From contig NC_016472.1 in NCBI RefSeq assembly GCF_000226095.1, forward strand, positions 2,046,001-2,110,000: DNA of 64,000 nucleotides, given 5' to 3'. Of this stretch, positions 11,201 to 23,567 are shown piece after piece. Numbering within the stretch: the first letter of the stretch is position 1; every line of letters begins with the position of its first letter. The notes below the pieces were generated by a model. That model saw nothing but the letters and a program-made list of their open reading frames with translations. It was not told where the DNA came from and made no database searches. Both the position numbers and the translations under genes were made by a program. The DNA comes from Thermothelomyces thermophilus ATCC 42464 (Eukaryota; Ascomycota; Sordariomycetes; Sordariales; Chaetomiaceae).

Positions 11201-12625
11201 AAACTGGGGTATCCGCCAGCGCACTGCGAGTTCCGTCAGGAAATTCGCCGTCTCCTCGGACAGGGGCGCAGCCGACGTATCGGAGTGAAGCTGGTCGTAC
11301 GACACGACATATTGCAGGATAACCTTGTAGACGGCACGGGGGTCGGGAGGAATAAAAGTATAGCTTGGCTCGTCGACGGTCCGGATGCTAGACGTCTCAT
11401 CGACGGAGGGCGGCCGGAAGCCGAAAGAAGCGTCGACGCTGGGCGCAGGAGACTCGGGGTTGGACAGCATTCTGCTCAGCTCCGCGTACGCCTGATCCTC
11501 ATACATGGAGTGCCGGACAGGGAGTGGTTTGTCGGTCCCTCCGCCGGATCCTCCCTTCAGATCGGGGCGGGCCGTCAGAATTTCGGAAAAGATTGTTGCC
11601 AAATGAGGGGCTTCCCCGGCGCGCCATTCCTCGTACGCTTCATCCAAGTCAAAATCCTGTTTCCGCAGGGTCCCTGCCATACCGGCAGCGAGCCTGAATT
11701 GGTACGACTTGTAGTCCTTGAGCGCCGCCTCCTCGGTCCATGCGGACATATTTCTGTCGATGTCGGTTTGAGCCTGTGAGTGGGTCACGCCAAAGATCTT
11801 GGCGACGAGCTGCACCATGGGCATGTCCTTGACCTCGTAGCTCAGGGGTACGTCTACTTCGACGTAGGAATGGTCTTCCTGGCCCGTGTCGAGGTACAGG
11901 CTCTGGTCATTGCTCATGAGCTTCTTCTCGAGGGTGTTGAGGCGAGTGACCAGCTCGATATCCCCCTTATCCTTCAGAATGTTACTGAGCAGTCTGATGA
12001 ACATTGCCAAGTGCCTATCGACAAGCACCTTCCATGAGTGATCCTCGGGGGACTTGCCGCGCCCCTGCGCTTTTGAGGCAGCAGAGTAGAAAATCAGGAC
12101 CAGGGGTTCGACCTTGCGGTCCTTGTCAATGGATTTCTGAAACTCTTTGGCCGTGAAGGCGGTATAGGCCTCGGCAAACGTCCGTTTTACGGCGGCATCG
12201 CTGAATCCTGGTAGTCTCTCGATTCCCTGGAGGACACCGGACATGCGCTTCTCGAGGGAATGGCGGAAACCAGAGGGCAGCTTCACCGAGGTTGAGCCGG
12301 TGGGAACGAGTTCCTTGACAAGCTCGGTGATGCTCGAGGTGTGAACGCGCGGGTGCGGCCTGGGCTTCGGTGCGCTAATGTACTCCTTTCTCTTCTTCCT
12401 GGGCTGGAGGATATAGCGAAGGTATGCGATGCGGAGGGCGTACGAGTATGCATCGTCGTAGCTCACGGTTCCCGCGCGGGCTCTGGACAATGTGCGACTG
12501 TGGCGGTCGCGATCCTGTGCGCTCTGGACGCTCTGGACACTCTGCACGCTCTGCACGCTCTGCACGCTCTGCACGCTGCCGAGTCGGCGGTTGGGATGGT
12601 ACAAAGATCGGGAAGCGGTCGACAT
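8270..12625 (-). CDS. Munc13/Unc13-type C2 and MUN-domain protein (Git1-like)
   Basis: Three exons (12625-9989, 9924-9346, 9244-8270) give 1396 residues. Fungal relatives such as S. pombe Git1 are distant kin of Munc13 priming factors; Git1 works upstream of cAMP/PKA signalling. A long helical region (about 100-880) matches the MUN-like architecture. A C2 domain follows (about 905-1030) with Ca-ligand-type aspartates in DPNGFSDPY and DYDMFGDHD. A second MUN-like helical part (about 1075-1270) follows, and a basic low-complexity tail ends the protein. The N-terminus has a tandem Val-Gln-Ser repeat encoded by short direct repeats at about 12520-12575. Intron 1 (9925-9988) and intron 2 (9245-9345, containing a CCA trinucleotide run) are both in phase 0. 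The exact molecular role is inferred. Confidence 0.87.
9279..9320. repeat. CCA/CTA trinucleotide repeat inside an intron
   Basis: A run of CCA triplets passing into CTA triplets lies in intron 2 of the Munc13-like gene. On the coding strand it is a TGG/TAG run and would code for a Val run in one frame if unspliced. Confidence 0.8.
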
Positions 12626-13060
12626 GTCGAAGACACCCGGTGACCGAAGGCTATGTGTAGTGGCGCCAGAAGTCGGGCAGAGATGGATTGGGTGATTCGG
12701 CAGCCGACTTCAAGCGCCCGTCGTCATGGCGCCAACAGCTGTGCGCGGGGTCTGCGAAAAATAAAAACAAGAAAAGAAAATGGCCACGGCGGCGTGGTGT
12801 TCTCGCAGCGACTGCGAAAACAAGTTGGCGCGGACTGCTCTCCACCAGATACACTACGGCTGGCAGTCAAGGGGGAGGGATGGAACTGGGAAGACTGTGC
12901 AAGGGAGAGGTTGGCTCAGAACGTCATGCCGCTTCTGCCGCTTTGCAGACCGCTGTTGGACGGGGTTGGGCTGCTTGGCCGCACCCAAATTGGAGGGGTC
13001 AGCATTGTGTCGAGCAAGGATCTTTCTGGGCTGTCACGCCTCTCTGATGGGCAGACTAGC

Positions 13061-13119
13061 AGGTATGTATGTATGTACAGTACATATGTACAGTACAGTA
13101 CATACATACATACATACCT
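13061..13119. repeat. 59-bp near-perfect palindrome of GTAT/GTAC units
   Basis: The sequence begins AGGTATGTATGTATGTAC and ends in the inverse, CATACATACATACATACCT, with GTACAGTACAT units at the centre. It could extrude as a cruciform or form a hairpin in RNA. Confidence 0.85.
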
Positions 13120-13556
13120 TTACCGTATGTACAACTAAAGTATCTGACCTGCAACTTTTAGATATCGACCTACCTAGGCTCGGAAATCTCTGCTCTCAAA
13201 ATTTACGACCGGCGTTTGCTTTGTAAGGTTACTGGCATATAGACGCCTTCCATATATTTCTTTACAACCAAGCTAGCTATTTCCTTGGTAGTTTTTGTCC
13301 TTTGAGTTTGGACAATCTTAGCAAGCTTCGATGAGTCGCGATTTCGACGTGACGAGGCGATCATACCCTCAAGACTTACTTTGATTGGCTACATTAGACA
13401 CGAAGTTGTAGTGGAGGAACTTGTGTAAAGACACATACCTAACCTGACCTCAGAGAGGCACTTTTCTTGAACGGTTCCGTAAAAGCGATCCGTCCGGAGT
13501 ATGTGCATCCGCACGATTCCCTCCCCCAACTTCTTTTCTTTCGTTTGAGGCCAACC

Positions 13557-13559
<3 letters not shown>

Positions 13560-13603
<44 letters not shown>

Positions 13604-13675
13604 GGGGGGAAGGGGGTTGGGGGAGGAATAGAGAGAGAGAGAGGAGAGGATTAGAGAGAGAGAGAGGAGAAGAGT
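13560..13675. repeat. A36-G14 homopolymer block followed by GA-rich simple sequence
   Basis: About 36 A (13560-13595) pass directly into about 14 G (13596-13609), then GGTTGGGGGAGG and interrupted AGAGAG runs. It is a strand-asymmetric, purine-only tract of about 115 bp. Confidence 0.85.
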
Positions 13676-14863
13676 GATTTCTGATCGCACATTCGGAAGG
13701 TTACCTGACAGTCATATAACGGCCTGCCAAGGCCAGTGCCATCCGGCGAGCAGAGAGGGGAGTAGTAATATTTGCAGCAATATCTCGCTGTCTCCACTTT
13801 GACAATGGCATCCTCCAGAGTCTTTCGAGATGTCGTGAAGTGTGCAGTTTTGACAAAGAAGCTGCCCCGTTATCGATGGGACAAGGGAAAGCCCCAGACC
13901 GGCCTGGGGCAGGGTCCCAAGTGGGCCTCAAGATCGCGGGGAGAAATACGAACAAGTGCACCGCCCTAGAAAGACTATAATAGTATACGTGTATGTACTC
14001 CGTACACTAGTGTCAAGGACAAGCACACGCTAGACTATCACCCTCTAGCAGTGGAACGTTTGAAGACATCTCAAGTCGAAAGCCCCGAGCTCCCATCTTT
14101 CCCTTCACTTTCTTGTGCTAATAATCACTAAAACATAAGCTCCTGGACTGTTCACGACTTGTTTGTATCCCGCTTGAGCCTAGAGAAATAAAGCTGAAGA
14201 GACCTCATCTTGCGCCTGGTCGGCATGCTAACAGTTCACGGGACGGTTTCAGTGTGTTATGTCAAAGGTCATTCCATTCCTCACGGGTTCGTTGTCATTT
14301 GATCTCGTGGCGGTGGCTGAGAGTCGATTTCGTACCTGCAGACAGGCCGCGTTGCACTCATGTATTGTGCTTTGCTAGCTCGCTAAAAAGAAAAACATTT
14401 ATGGGTAAGGGCTCGTACATACCTCAATGTTACTTCTTTCTAACAAGTTCGTCCATCTCCGAAGAAACGTTGACAACTGGAGTTGGCTGCTATACCTACG
14501 GATTCTTTCATACCTACTCCGTACCGTAGCTACCTACCTACCCGTGGTACGGAAATAGGTCGATCACTAGCGTTCCTGACTTGGTGGGTCCCACGAATTA
14601 CAGGGGCTGTACCCAAGCAACCGTTGCAAGGCACCTGTGGCTGCAGGGTTTCAGAAGACCGTATTGCGTGTTCCGTGTGCCCCTGCCAACTGCGGCCGGA
14701 TTGAGAAGGCAACCCCGCTGTGCCGCGCCTGTGAACCGCCGGTCGCCAACCTTGAACTTCGTTTGGATTTCGACTGTTGCCGACTGCTCCCCCCAATCCG
14801 ACCTGGCCATCTCCTACACTCTGCCGATAGTCGGTGCCCGCTCGCATCATTCTCGGCGCCGAG

Positions 14864-17800
14864 ATGGGCAACGTTAGCAGCGTGCCCGATGAGGGCGCAG
14901 CTCTCTATCTTAAAGATCAGAATCGCTGTAAGTTTGGATTCCCCGCCGTGCGACTCTAGCAGCGGCCGCCGGTCTGTGCAATGCTCCGCGCGTGATTCAG
15001 TCCGCCTTGCGCGACGGGAACTGACTGGTTGACACGCCCGAGACACTGACTGACTTCTTGGACGTAGTAACTATCTCTTCCGCTGTCATAGCTAATCCCA
15101 AACGGCGCACCGCAATAAACATCGTTCCGAATGCATTCCCGGCTACAAGAGTATCCCCATCGCGGTCTTCAGGCGACCTTACCCCAATCGAGTTCGTCCT
15201 GGTGCGTTCCCCAGGCCGAGGAGGTGATATATACCGACGGCCGCAAGTGGCACTGACGAACCATTCTGTCGCAGGACCCCGAACCACCCAGCCACGGTGC
15301 TGGTCCTTCCTTCTTGTTGAAGCTCGCCAACGATGACGAGCTCGTCTTCACATTCACCTTCATCATCCGCCGATCACAGAGCGTCGTCCACAATCCGGTC
15401 GGCGGCGTTGATACCGTCACCCCAATAGATACCCAGATCAACGGCCTGACCTTTGTCTTTGCGTCAACACCCCGCGAAGTCGAGAACCTGGTAACCCGCG
15501 AGTTCCATGCCGATCCAAATCTTCACAAGAATGCCAATGTCGCGCTCGTTGGGAGCTACTCGACCGAAGGCAGCCCCTCAGTGACGTTCGACTGGACATG
15601 GCGCTGGAAACCACCCAAGCATACCGAAGACCGCGGCGGCGGCTGGAGGAATTCATGCAGCGTCGGTAGCCTTAAGCTCCTACCATTCGCTACAATTGCT
15701 GATATCAGCCACAGTTCGTCGAGTACGATCAGCGGGCCCATCGGCTGATAACTTTAGCCAGCTTCTCATTTTACGTTGCGAGTATGAAACGTTCTCGCGT
15801 CAACATTCAGGCCCGAGCAACGCGCTGACACAAGTCTAGACACCTCGTCCCACCTGAGCCAACCCAACTCCCCGACTCCTCTACTCCTTAGCGCTCCGCC
15901 CAAAGTCCGTGTTGTGTCTGCGCAGTCTCTCGAGTCTCAGATCAGTACCATCCCAGAACATGAAGAGATTGCATCACCACAACATGTTGGCAGCGAACCG
16001 AGTAACGCCCCGCCTCCTGCGCCGCCAGCTCCGAAAGAGCCGATCAAGGTCGATGTCTCTTGCCCGCGACCAGGAGAGGACCTGACCTTGCCAGACGATG
16101 GACCGGTTTTCCGTGCCACCATGAAGGCCCTGGAACAGAAGACGGGCAACATGCGGATGCAGATGAAGAGGTTGATCAAAAAAGCCGAATACGTGTATCA
16201 GACGCAACAAGAGGCCAATGACGCCTTTGCTTCTTTCATGGATGCTCTGAAGGAGGTGTCGGCAACCAACGCGAACGCTGTCCAGCCCGCCATCGAGCAC
16301 TACTTCGACAAGATCGCTCGCGAGATCCTGTCGTACGAGCGGCAGAACACCACAAACATGCAAAAGATCGTCATAGACCCGGTGAACAAGCTCTACCAAA
16401 TGGACATCAAGCAGGCCGAGGCTAAGAAGCGCGACTTTGAAGAAGAGAGCAAGGAGTTTTACGCCTACGTCAGCCGGTATTTGGGCCAGCGGCATGATTC
16501 GGTAAAGGCGAAGCAGAGCGACTCCAAGTACCAGACGAAGCGCAAGAACTTTGAGCTCAAGCGGTTCGACTATTCGTCTTTCATGCAAGACCTTTCCGGC
16601 GGCCGCAAGGAACAGGAGATCTTGTCCCACCTCACCAAATACGCGGATGCGCAAGCGAAATGCTTCCTAAGCACCGCGAAGCGGGTTGACGAGCTGATCC
16701 CACAGCTCGAAGCGCTCTCTACGGAGGTCCAGGAGGCGGATAAGGAGTATCAATACCAACGGCGGGAGCGAGAGGAAAAGAGGAGGCTTCTGGAGAAGAG
16801 CAACTCCGCGTATGCCGAGCCTGAGCAGCCCTTGACTGCGTCAGGACCTGTCCTCGCCGGCGGTCACTCAAACGGGACTCAGCCGAACTCGGAAACCGAG
16901 ATGGGCCGCGCAGACAGCACTGGCTCGCAGCTCAGGCCGACTCGTTCCATCAACTCGAGCAACTCTCCCAGCACTGCGGACTTATCCAGGTCTACCGGCG
17001 GCCTCGGCCAGCAAGCCGTCACCAGCCCCGCCCATAACAGCAAGTTCAAGGGCATCCGTGACCTCGAGGAGCGGGACCCCAACCAGGCGATACAGTCCGA
17101 TAAGGATGCGCCGAATAGAAAAGAAGGTCTGCTCTGGGCCCTCAACCGTCCCGGCGGTCATGTCGATCCGCGGAATCTAAACAAGCAGGGATGGCACAAG
17201 TTCGTCCCCTCGACCTCTCTCCGCGACGGCCTAACAGCGACTGACACATTCACAGGTTCTGGATCGTACTTGACCAAGGAAAGCTGTCAGAGTACAGCAA
17301 CTGGAAGCAGAAGCTTGATCTCCATATGGACCCCATCGACCTGCGTCTTGCTTCGGTACGGGAGGCTAGAAACGCGGACAGGCGTTTCTGCTTCGAAGTC
17401 ATCACGCCCCAATTCAAGCGCGTCTATCAAGCTACATCCGAAGAGGACATGTATAGCTGGATAACGGCAATCAACAACGCGCTGCAGAGCGCCGTCGAGG
17501 GCCGAACGTTCAAGGACAAGCCTTCGACGGCCCATTCAGACCTGGGCTTCAATGGCGTGGATATCGGCTCGATGCTGGTGGGCAAAAGCTCGTCTGTCAG
17601 CCACGGCAGTCACTCAAGCAGCGCCATCCCATTCAGGCGAACAACTGTCGGCGCTCGGCCTAGCACTTCGCGTGGCGCCAATTTCGAGGACAAGCCGGAT
17701 AAGCTTTTGCAGATGCTGCGCGAGAACGACCAGGGCAATTGCTGGTGTGCCGACTGCGGGTCCAGCAACAAGGTCGAATGGGTTTCACTCAACCTCGCCA

Positions 17801-18573
17801 TCATAGTTTGCATCGAGTGCAGCGGCATCCACCGGTCTCTGGGAACCCATGTCAGCAAGATTCGGTCTCTGACACTCGACACGACCTCGTTCACGCCGGA
17901 TATCATCGAGCTGCTTCTCCTGGTCGGAAATAGGGTTTCCAACATGGTCTTTGAAGCCAGGCTGGACCCAGCCATGAAGCTGACCCCCCAGGCCAACCGG
18001 GAGCAGCGGCTCAAGTTCATCAGCGCCAAGTACGTCGAGCGCGCCTATGTCGAGCCCATCTCGGCAACCCTGTCAAGGTTCGCCACGCCGGAAGAAACCC
18101 TTCTCGCCGGCATCAAGCGCAACGAGATCCAGCAGATTCTCTACGCCCTGGCTCTCCGGGCGAATCCCAACGTGACGGACAAGTCCCGTGGCACTCACGC
18201 CATCTACTTAGCCCTCGCGGCAGCAGACCCAGCGCCACCCTCACCGGTCCCATCGCAGTCCCTAGCCCCTCAGACGCCAACCGTCGAGCGCGTGGTGCCC
18301 TTCCCGGTAGCCGAGCTCCTCATCCAGAACGGCGCCGAGATCCCGGACTCGCTACCCCAAGTGCCCCTCAGCATGGCTGCGCAGGCCTACATCGAAATGA
18401 AGCGGGGCCGCAAAGCCGCCATTGACGGGTCCGGGTCGTACGACTCGTCGCCGAGCGCTGCCACGGCCATGTCGAGCCAGAACGACAAGGTGCAGCGGGA
18501 TCGCGACTCGCGGCTGCAGAAGCGCGTCAGCGCCGGCGGCAGGCTGGCCAAGACGCCGATTCCCGAACGCTAG
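14864..18573 (+). CDS. BAR-PH-ArfGAP protein (ACAP-type Arf GTPase-activating protein)
   Basis: Six exons (14864-14927, 15068-15201, 15275-15661, 15715-15781, 15840-17199, 17256-18573) give 1109 residues. The protein stimulates GTP hydrolysis on Arf GTPases in membrane traffic. Seen in order: a start MGNVSS fitting an N-myristoylation site; a conserved fungal N-terminal region (to about 215); a Ser/Pro linker; a BAR-like helical region (about 300-560); a PH domain (about 640-735, HKFWIVLDQGKLSEYS); and an ArfGAP zinc finger (about 819-940) with CADCG...CIECSG cysteines and the arginine finger in GIHRSLGTH. The third intron (15662-15714) is only 53 bp with an unusual donor GTCGGT, supported by the continuity of FVEYDQRAHRLITLASF. 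The other introns have ordinary donors and CTGAC branch sites. The tail is basic and disordered. Confidence 0.9.
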
Positions 18574-19882
18574 AGCGCGTGGGGGTTCGCCATCGTGGCG
18601 TGTGGCATGCCGGGCTTTCGGAGAGGGAGGGGAAGGAGGGATTATTCTTCTTGATTTGGCCGTTTTGGGCTTCTGTATCCTTCTTCCCTTTTTTTCCCCC
18701 CTCCCGTGGATCGCACTGCGTTGCATTGTGTTGTGTTCATGAGTACCTTTCTCTTTCCTTATTTTTTTTTGTTTCGTTTTCTCTGCTGGCTATTGCTTCC
18801 CTTGTTTCCCTTTTACTCCTGTATGAGTTTGTAATGACAGGATGTCTGTATCATGTCGAAGCGGGTTATTGCTCGCTATTCACGATGGCGAAGGGAATCG
18901 AGATCTCACAGAGCTCTGTTCACCCTTTCGCCTTTGTGTCCTGCGAACTGATTTGCGTATGGGCCGAATTCGAGACATAGGACATAACACAAGCTGGGGA
19001 AGGCAACCGGGCTGGATCAGACTACCGAGATGGACGGATTTGGACATGGGTTGGCTGCGTTCAAGGAGTTGGCGGCCTTTTCTCTTTTAAACGAAATGGA
19101 AGAGGTCGATGGATGGACGGCCTAGGGATGAACGGATGGAGTGGGGAGGCTGGTGGCAGGAGTGTGAGGAGTTTCTGTATGGTACATTATCTTTTGTTTT
19201 GGTTTGAACCACTCTGGCTTGCGGCGTGCATGGATCAAGGCAGGACGCATGGGCTGGGCTGGGACTTTGTAGGCATAATCTTAATGAATGATCAGTCAGA
19301 CAGTCGGTAGCTTCAGGCTCGGTATCTTGGTGTCACTTTTTATGGCATGGGAATTAAGACACTGCTCCATCGCTGACAGCTGCGCTATCAGAGAGCGAGG
19401 TGCTCCCAGTTGCTCTCCACGCATGATTTGTCTTGTTGAGTGTCTCCCGAGTAAAACTAGATGAGATAAGGAAGTTGCTCGATTTTCACTCGTTGGGACG
19501 AGCCCAAAGAAGTGGAAGCGTCCGAAAGGTCCTGCGTACCCAGGTAACCACAATTTTTATTTTATTAATTCTGGAATAACTAAAACAGAAGTCGAAGTTT
19601 GAGAAGAAATGAGAAGAAATGACAACTTCCGATGCAAACCAGGGGATAACGGAGATGCTTCCAAGAAGGAACATGCCAGAACAACTCCCACTGAAAAAAA
19701 GAACAAACACTTTGTCAGTTCCACATGTCGCCTGGCTATGCCGTGCTGAATTGTTCCCATCTTACCCCAGCCCATGAAACAACACCACAGTTTCCAATCG
19801 TCGGCGGCGCATATGTCCTCCGCATTCCTGTCCTGTTTGCCAGACCCCCGCGTTGAGCCACCTCAGCAATTGTAAACGCCCT
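18574..19882. other. Intergenic region between convergent genes
   Basis: About 1.3 kb with T-rich tracts near 18660-18800 and AT-richer sequence near 19555-19600. These are the 3' flanks of the ArfGAP and Chk2-type kinase genes. No coding region is supported. Confidence 0.45.
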
Positions 19883-22183
19883 TCACAGATATCGACTTCC
19901 ATCATCATTGTCGTACAACTCCTGGTCGCCCTTGCCGCCCATCTTGATGAACTCGGCCGGGTCGCGATTGTCATCCGGCCGCGGCTCGCGCCGGGCCGTT
20001 GGCGGCGCGGCCGTCGGGCCCTTGGGATTTTTGGAATACACCTTGACATCAGGCCGACCGGCGCCCGCCGGCACGCGGTCTGTGACAACGCACGTGTTGA
20101 TGGAACTGATCAATGTGCGTTCCCTGAAAGGCGTCCGGCGGCTCACATCCAGACCCGCGAGCCCCGACACGAGCCCGTTAGTGCTGTCATTGACCCCCGG
20201 AGGCTTTTGCGTAATCCAAGGGTGCATGAGGCACTGGTCAACGGTGTAGCGGTGCTCGGGGTTAACGACGAGCATGTTGTCAATGAGATCCACTAGGGCG
20301 GGCTCGGATTAGTAGATGGATAACTTGCAAACACAACTGTCTGGTTTCGACTTACGAGCTAGATCGCTCACCGGGTCCCAATACGGCGAGGGGTAATGGT
20401 ACAGCCCTTTTCGGATTTGGTCCCCCAAGTCGTAGGGAAAGTCGGGCGCCCTCAGTTCGTCAGAAAAGGGAGGGAAACCGCAAAGGCAGATGTAGAGGAC
20501 TACGCCCAGCGACCATATGTCGACCGCCTTGGTGTACTTGCGGGACTTGCTGTTAGCAAGGATTTCGGGTGCCACATAGCTGGGCGTGCCGCAAAGAGTC
20601 GTCGTGAAGGACGCCTCCCCCACAATCTTGGCGAGACCGAAATCGCCAATTTTGACCGTTAGATCGTTGTCCATGAGGAGAATGTTCTCCGGCTTGATAT
20701 CCCGGTGCACCATGTCGCGGTCATGCTTCACGCCATTTCAGTAAGATCTCTAGCGGTGCTTGACTAACTAACCAAAAAAAAAAAAAGGAGAAGAAACATA
20801 CCAGATACTTGATGCCGTCAAAAAGCTGAATGAACACCTTGCGGGTTTCGGCCTCAGTCAGCTTTGTATGCACCGTGATGTAGTGGAACAGCTCTCCGTT
20901 GGGGGCCAGTTCCAGCACAACGTAGACGGCCTCAGGTTCGTTGAATGTCTCCTTGAGGCATAGGATGTTGGGGTGGCTGAGGCCCATGAGCATGGCGACT
21001 TCCTGGTGCAGCCCGTCGTATTTGGATTTCTCCTCCCCGTCGGGCCTCTTGGTGAACCTCTTGACGGCGTAGCAGTCACCTGTCGACTTTTCGCAGCACA
21101 GGAAGACCTGCGCAAAGTGCCCGCTGCCCAACTCATGCCTCAACGTGTACTGCTGCGCAAAAGGCTTTCCGCGGCGGGACTTGGGGTACCGGAAGATAAA
21201 GCCGGCGCTCGCGCTCGTGACGCTGATCTCGTCACCCTCGCGCAGCTCCCGCCGATCATTCCGCTGCAGACGGGCGCCGTTGACATAGGTCCCGTTTCTT
21301 GAGAGGTCGGTAAGCACGACCACCTTTTCATCTCTCTTGTTCTCTACGAAGAACAGGCAGTGGCGATTCGACACCTCTCCATCGTTTACAATGATGTCTG
21401 CGAGCGAGGGTCAGTATCGTGGTCTCCGAGAAGACTGGGGTCTTGTGATGATCTGTCTAGCCAACTGACCGCATGTCGGGTGCCGCCCGAGGAGATGCCC
21501 TCCGGCAGTCGGAGAGTTGTCATTCTGATCCTGCTGCTTGGCCGGGGTTGCCTGCTTCTTTCTGCTACCCCTTTTCGTCACCGCGGCCGCGGCAGGCTCT
21601 GCAGGAGCTGCAGGAGATGTGCATGTCTCTTTGTTCTTGAACACGTAAGGCCCTCGGAGGAAGAGGTTGTCGAGCGGGAGAAGATAGCCCCAGACGCCTT
21701 CCTTGACCTCGTCAACGCCTTCGACTAGCGGGGCGTTGGGATCAAAGTCTTGTTGGCTGAAGGCCTGGGTGTCCTGGGGCGGAGAGCTGAACGCGAGCCC
21801 CTGCGAGTGGGCGTCGTCGGCTCGTCGGGCGGCGGCCTGGCTCGGGCGCTCTTGTGGAGGCGTCGCAGTGACCTCCTTGTCGTATTCGGTGGTGTTCTCG
21901 CTGGCAAGGTTCGTCACCGGCGAGGGGAGCTGGTTTTTATTCTGAACGGGGGTTTTGAGCACGTCCCGGTCGGCTCGTTGGGATAGACGCTGGGAGCGGC
22001 GCGGCTTCTTTTGGGAGTCTTGTTCATCGGTCGGCGAGCCCTGCAAGCACAATATTAATCGGCGAAGCATGCTTGGCGGGTGTGACGCCATCCGGGAGCG
22101 GGTGGTTGCAAATAAAATAGCGAGTAGGCACCTACAGAGACGCGACTTCGCTTGAGGTGGCTGCCTTCAGCCCGTGGAGCCAT
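19883..22183 (-). CDS. FHA-domain checkpoint kinase, Chk2/Cds1/Rad53 type
   Basis: Five exons (22183-22136, 22040-21470, 21397-20802, 20725-20356, 20292-19883) give 664 residues. Chk2-type kinases relay DNA-damage and replication-stress signals; the Neurospora relatives are PRD-4 and MUS-59, and I cannot tell which this is. An FHA domain (about 200-275) shows the phosphothreonine-binding pattern GRHPTCD, SNRHC and NGTYVNG. The Ser/Thr kinase domain (about 294-555) shows the glycine loop GSGHFAQVF, the lysine in CYAVKRF, HRDIKPEN, DFGLAK and the APE-type motif VAPEI. An SQ-containing N-terminal region (for example QAFSQQ) is possible phosphorylation sequence. The FHA motif is split by an intron after GRHPTC; the splice restores DIIVNDGEVSNRHC. 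All introns are 60-100 bp. Confidence 0.92.
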
Positions 22184-23567
22184 GGTTGCGGGCGCCCGGA
22201 TGAGCGCGGCTCGTCTCGAACGAAATGTTCCTTAAGTAGGCAGCGGTTCGACAGCGGCGCAATGAGCAATTCGCCAAACAACCTAAACAACCGTAGTGTG
22301 GGCAGCGGGGTGGGCAACCTGACGGGCAGGCTGTGGTGTGTGTGCGGCAGACTGTCGGGGTGCACTGCCTGGAAACTGAGCGAGGACCTCTGATATGAAG
22401 AGCTTCCGAGTCAGCAGAAGCAGCCACGGGCACCCGTCATTCATTGGGTGCTACGCTCGGTATGGACCTACCACAGCGGCCGGAGCTTTGGGAGGGTTGA
22501 CCGGGGCAGCCGCGCCCCGGGCGCAGCTGGAGGTCTTGCCGCCCCTGGCCTGTCAATCAGGTGTGACTGGACGGACCCGAGCTCCGGCGGGTAGCAGGTC
22601 TTGGCTGATGCAGGGGTCCAACATCTGGTATGGTAGGGCTGGAGACCGAAATGATGGGCGTGACTGGGTCGCGGGGATCAAGTGGCCAGCCGACCGCGTG
22701 TTTACAATGACTCGTTTGGAGACGAGAAGAGATGGAACCTGCACTCATGCTCTAAAGTATGGGCTATAGGAACAGCTAGCGTCGTTAACCTCGAGGCGAT
22801 GCGAACTTATCGCAGGTTCCTCGCCTGGCTTTATCCCCAAAACTTCGATGCCGTGGTGGGTTCCCACTGCATCTGGAGGCGTGTGCAAGTCCATGGCGGA
22901 GGGGAACCTGAAGAAGTCCTGTTTTTCCAAGAATGTATGTACTGTACATAAGAGTACATACATGTCTGAACGCCACAAACGCAGACTGACGGCCTGTTGT
23001 GGTTCAGAGAACAGAAGGCCTGCCCTGCCATGGATTCTTCTCTCTTTAATTCCACGGTTTGCTTAGCGGTATTTGGCAGGAAACACAAGTTAACTTCAAG
23101 AATCTCTGCATATATTTGTTAACCAAACTGCTTGGAAGTCCGAACATGGCCATCCTCTGCACCCCTTGAGATCAGGGTGGAGGGGGACCAGGTTCTCTAG
23201 CTTGGGTGCTTCAAATATTTACAAGTGAAAAATGGGAGGAACATTCGGCGCCAAGCAGAATATAACTTGCCGTGATCAATGTACGGATTACCGTTCCTCT
23301 ACATCCATATTTGCCCGGAGGCTCGGCAAAGGCCTCAGGTTCCGAGAGCAGGCTCAATCTGTTGGTGCCTGGAGGCACAAACGACAGCAAACATGATTCA
23401 CAAGGTTCCTTCCTCTCACATCAGGGTGCTTGGGAATGCGGTTCTTGACCATCCCACCTGCCCCACCACGAACCACAATCACCAATTATCGCTTAACTTA
23501 CTATATTTCGACTAGCGCGTAAAACACGTGATTGTGACCGCACAGAACATCCACGGCAAGGGAAAAA
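22184..23567. other. Intergenic region between divergent genes
   Basis: About 1.4 kb between the divergent kinase and eIF3m genes. A GTAC-rich hairpin (22934-22965) and a TGTACGGATTAC half-site (23280) belong to the dispersed palindrome family of this window. Near 23525 is CACGTGATTGTGACC, an E-box-like CACGTG close to the eIF3m start. No gene is supported. Confidence 0.5.

Larger units (their letters stand above)
12626..14863. other. Long intergenic region between divergent genes
   Basis: A 2.2-kb gap between the divergently transcribed Munc13-like and ArfGAP genes. It holds a 59-bp palindrome (13061-13119), an A36-G14 homopolymer junction (13560-13609) followed by GA-rich simple sequence to about 13675, a TGTACTCCGTACA palindrome (13994-14006) and an imperfect hairpin (14512-14560). 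Short open frames here lack fungal coding character or recognisable motifs, so no gene is called. Confidence 0.55.

Noticed and set aside
12520-12580. CRISPR-like direct repeats
   Set aside because: These are short in-frame tandem repeats coding for Val-Gln-Ser in a eukaryotic gene, without spacers.
13772-13969. 65-codon plus-strand open frame starting near MASSRVFRD
   Set aside because: No family resemblance, no leader or intron signals; probably chance.
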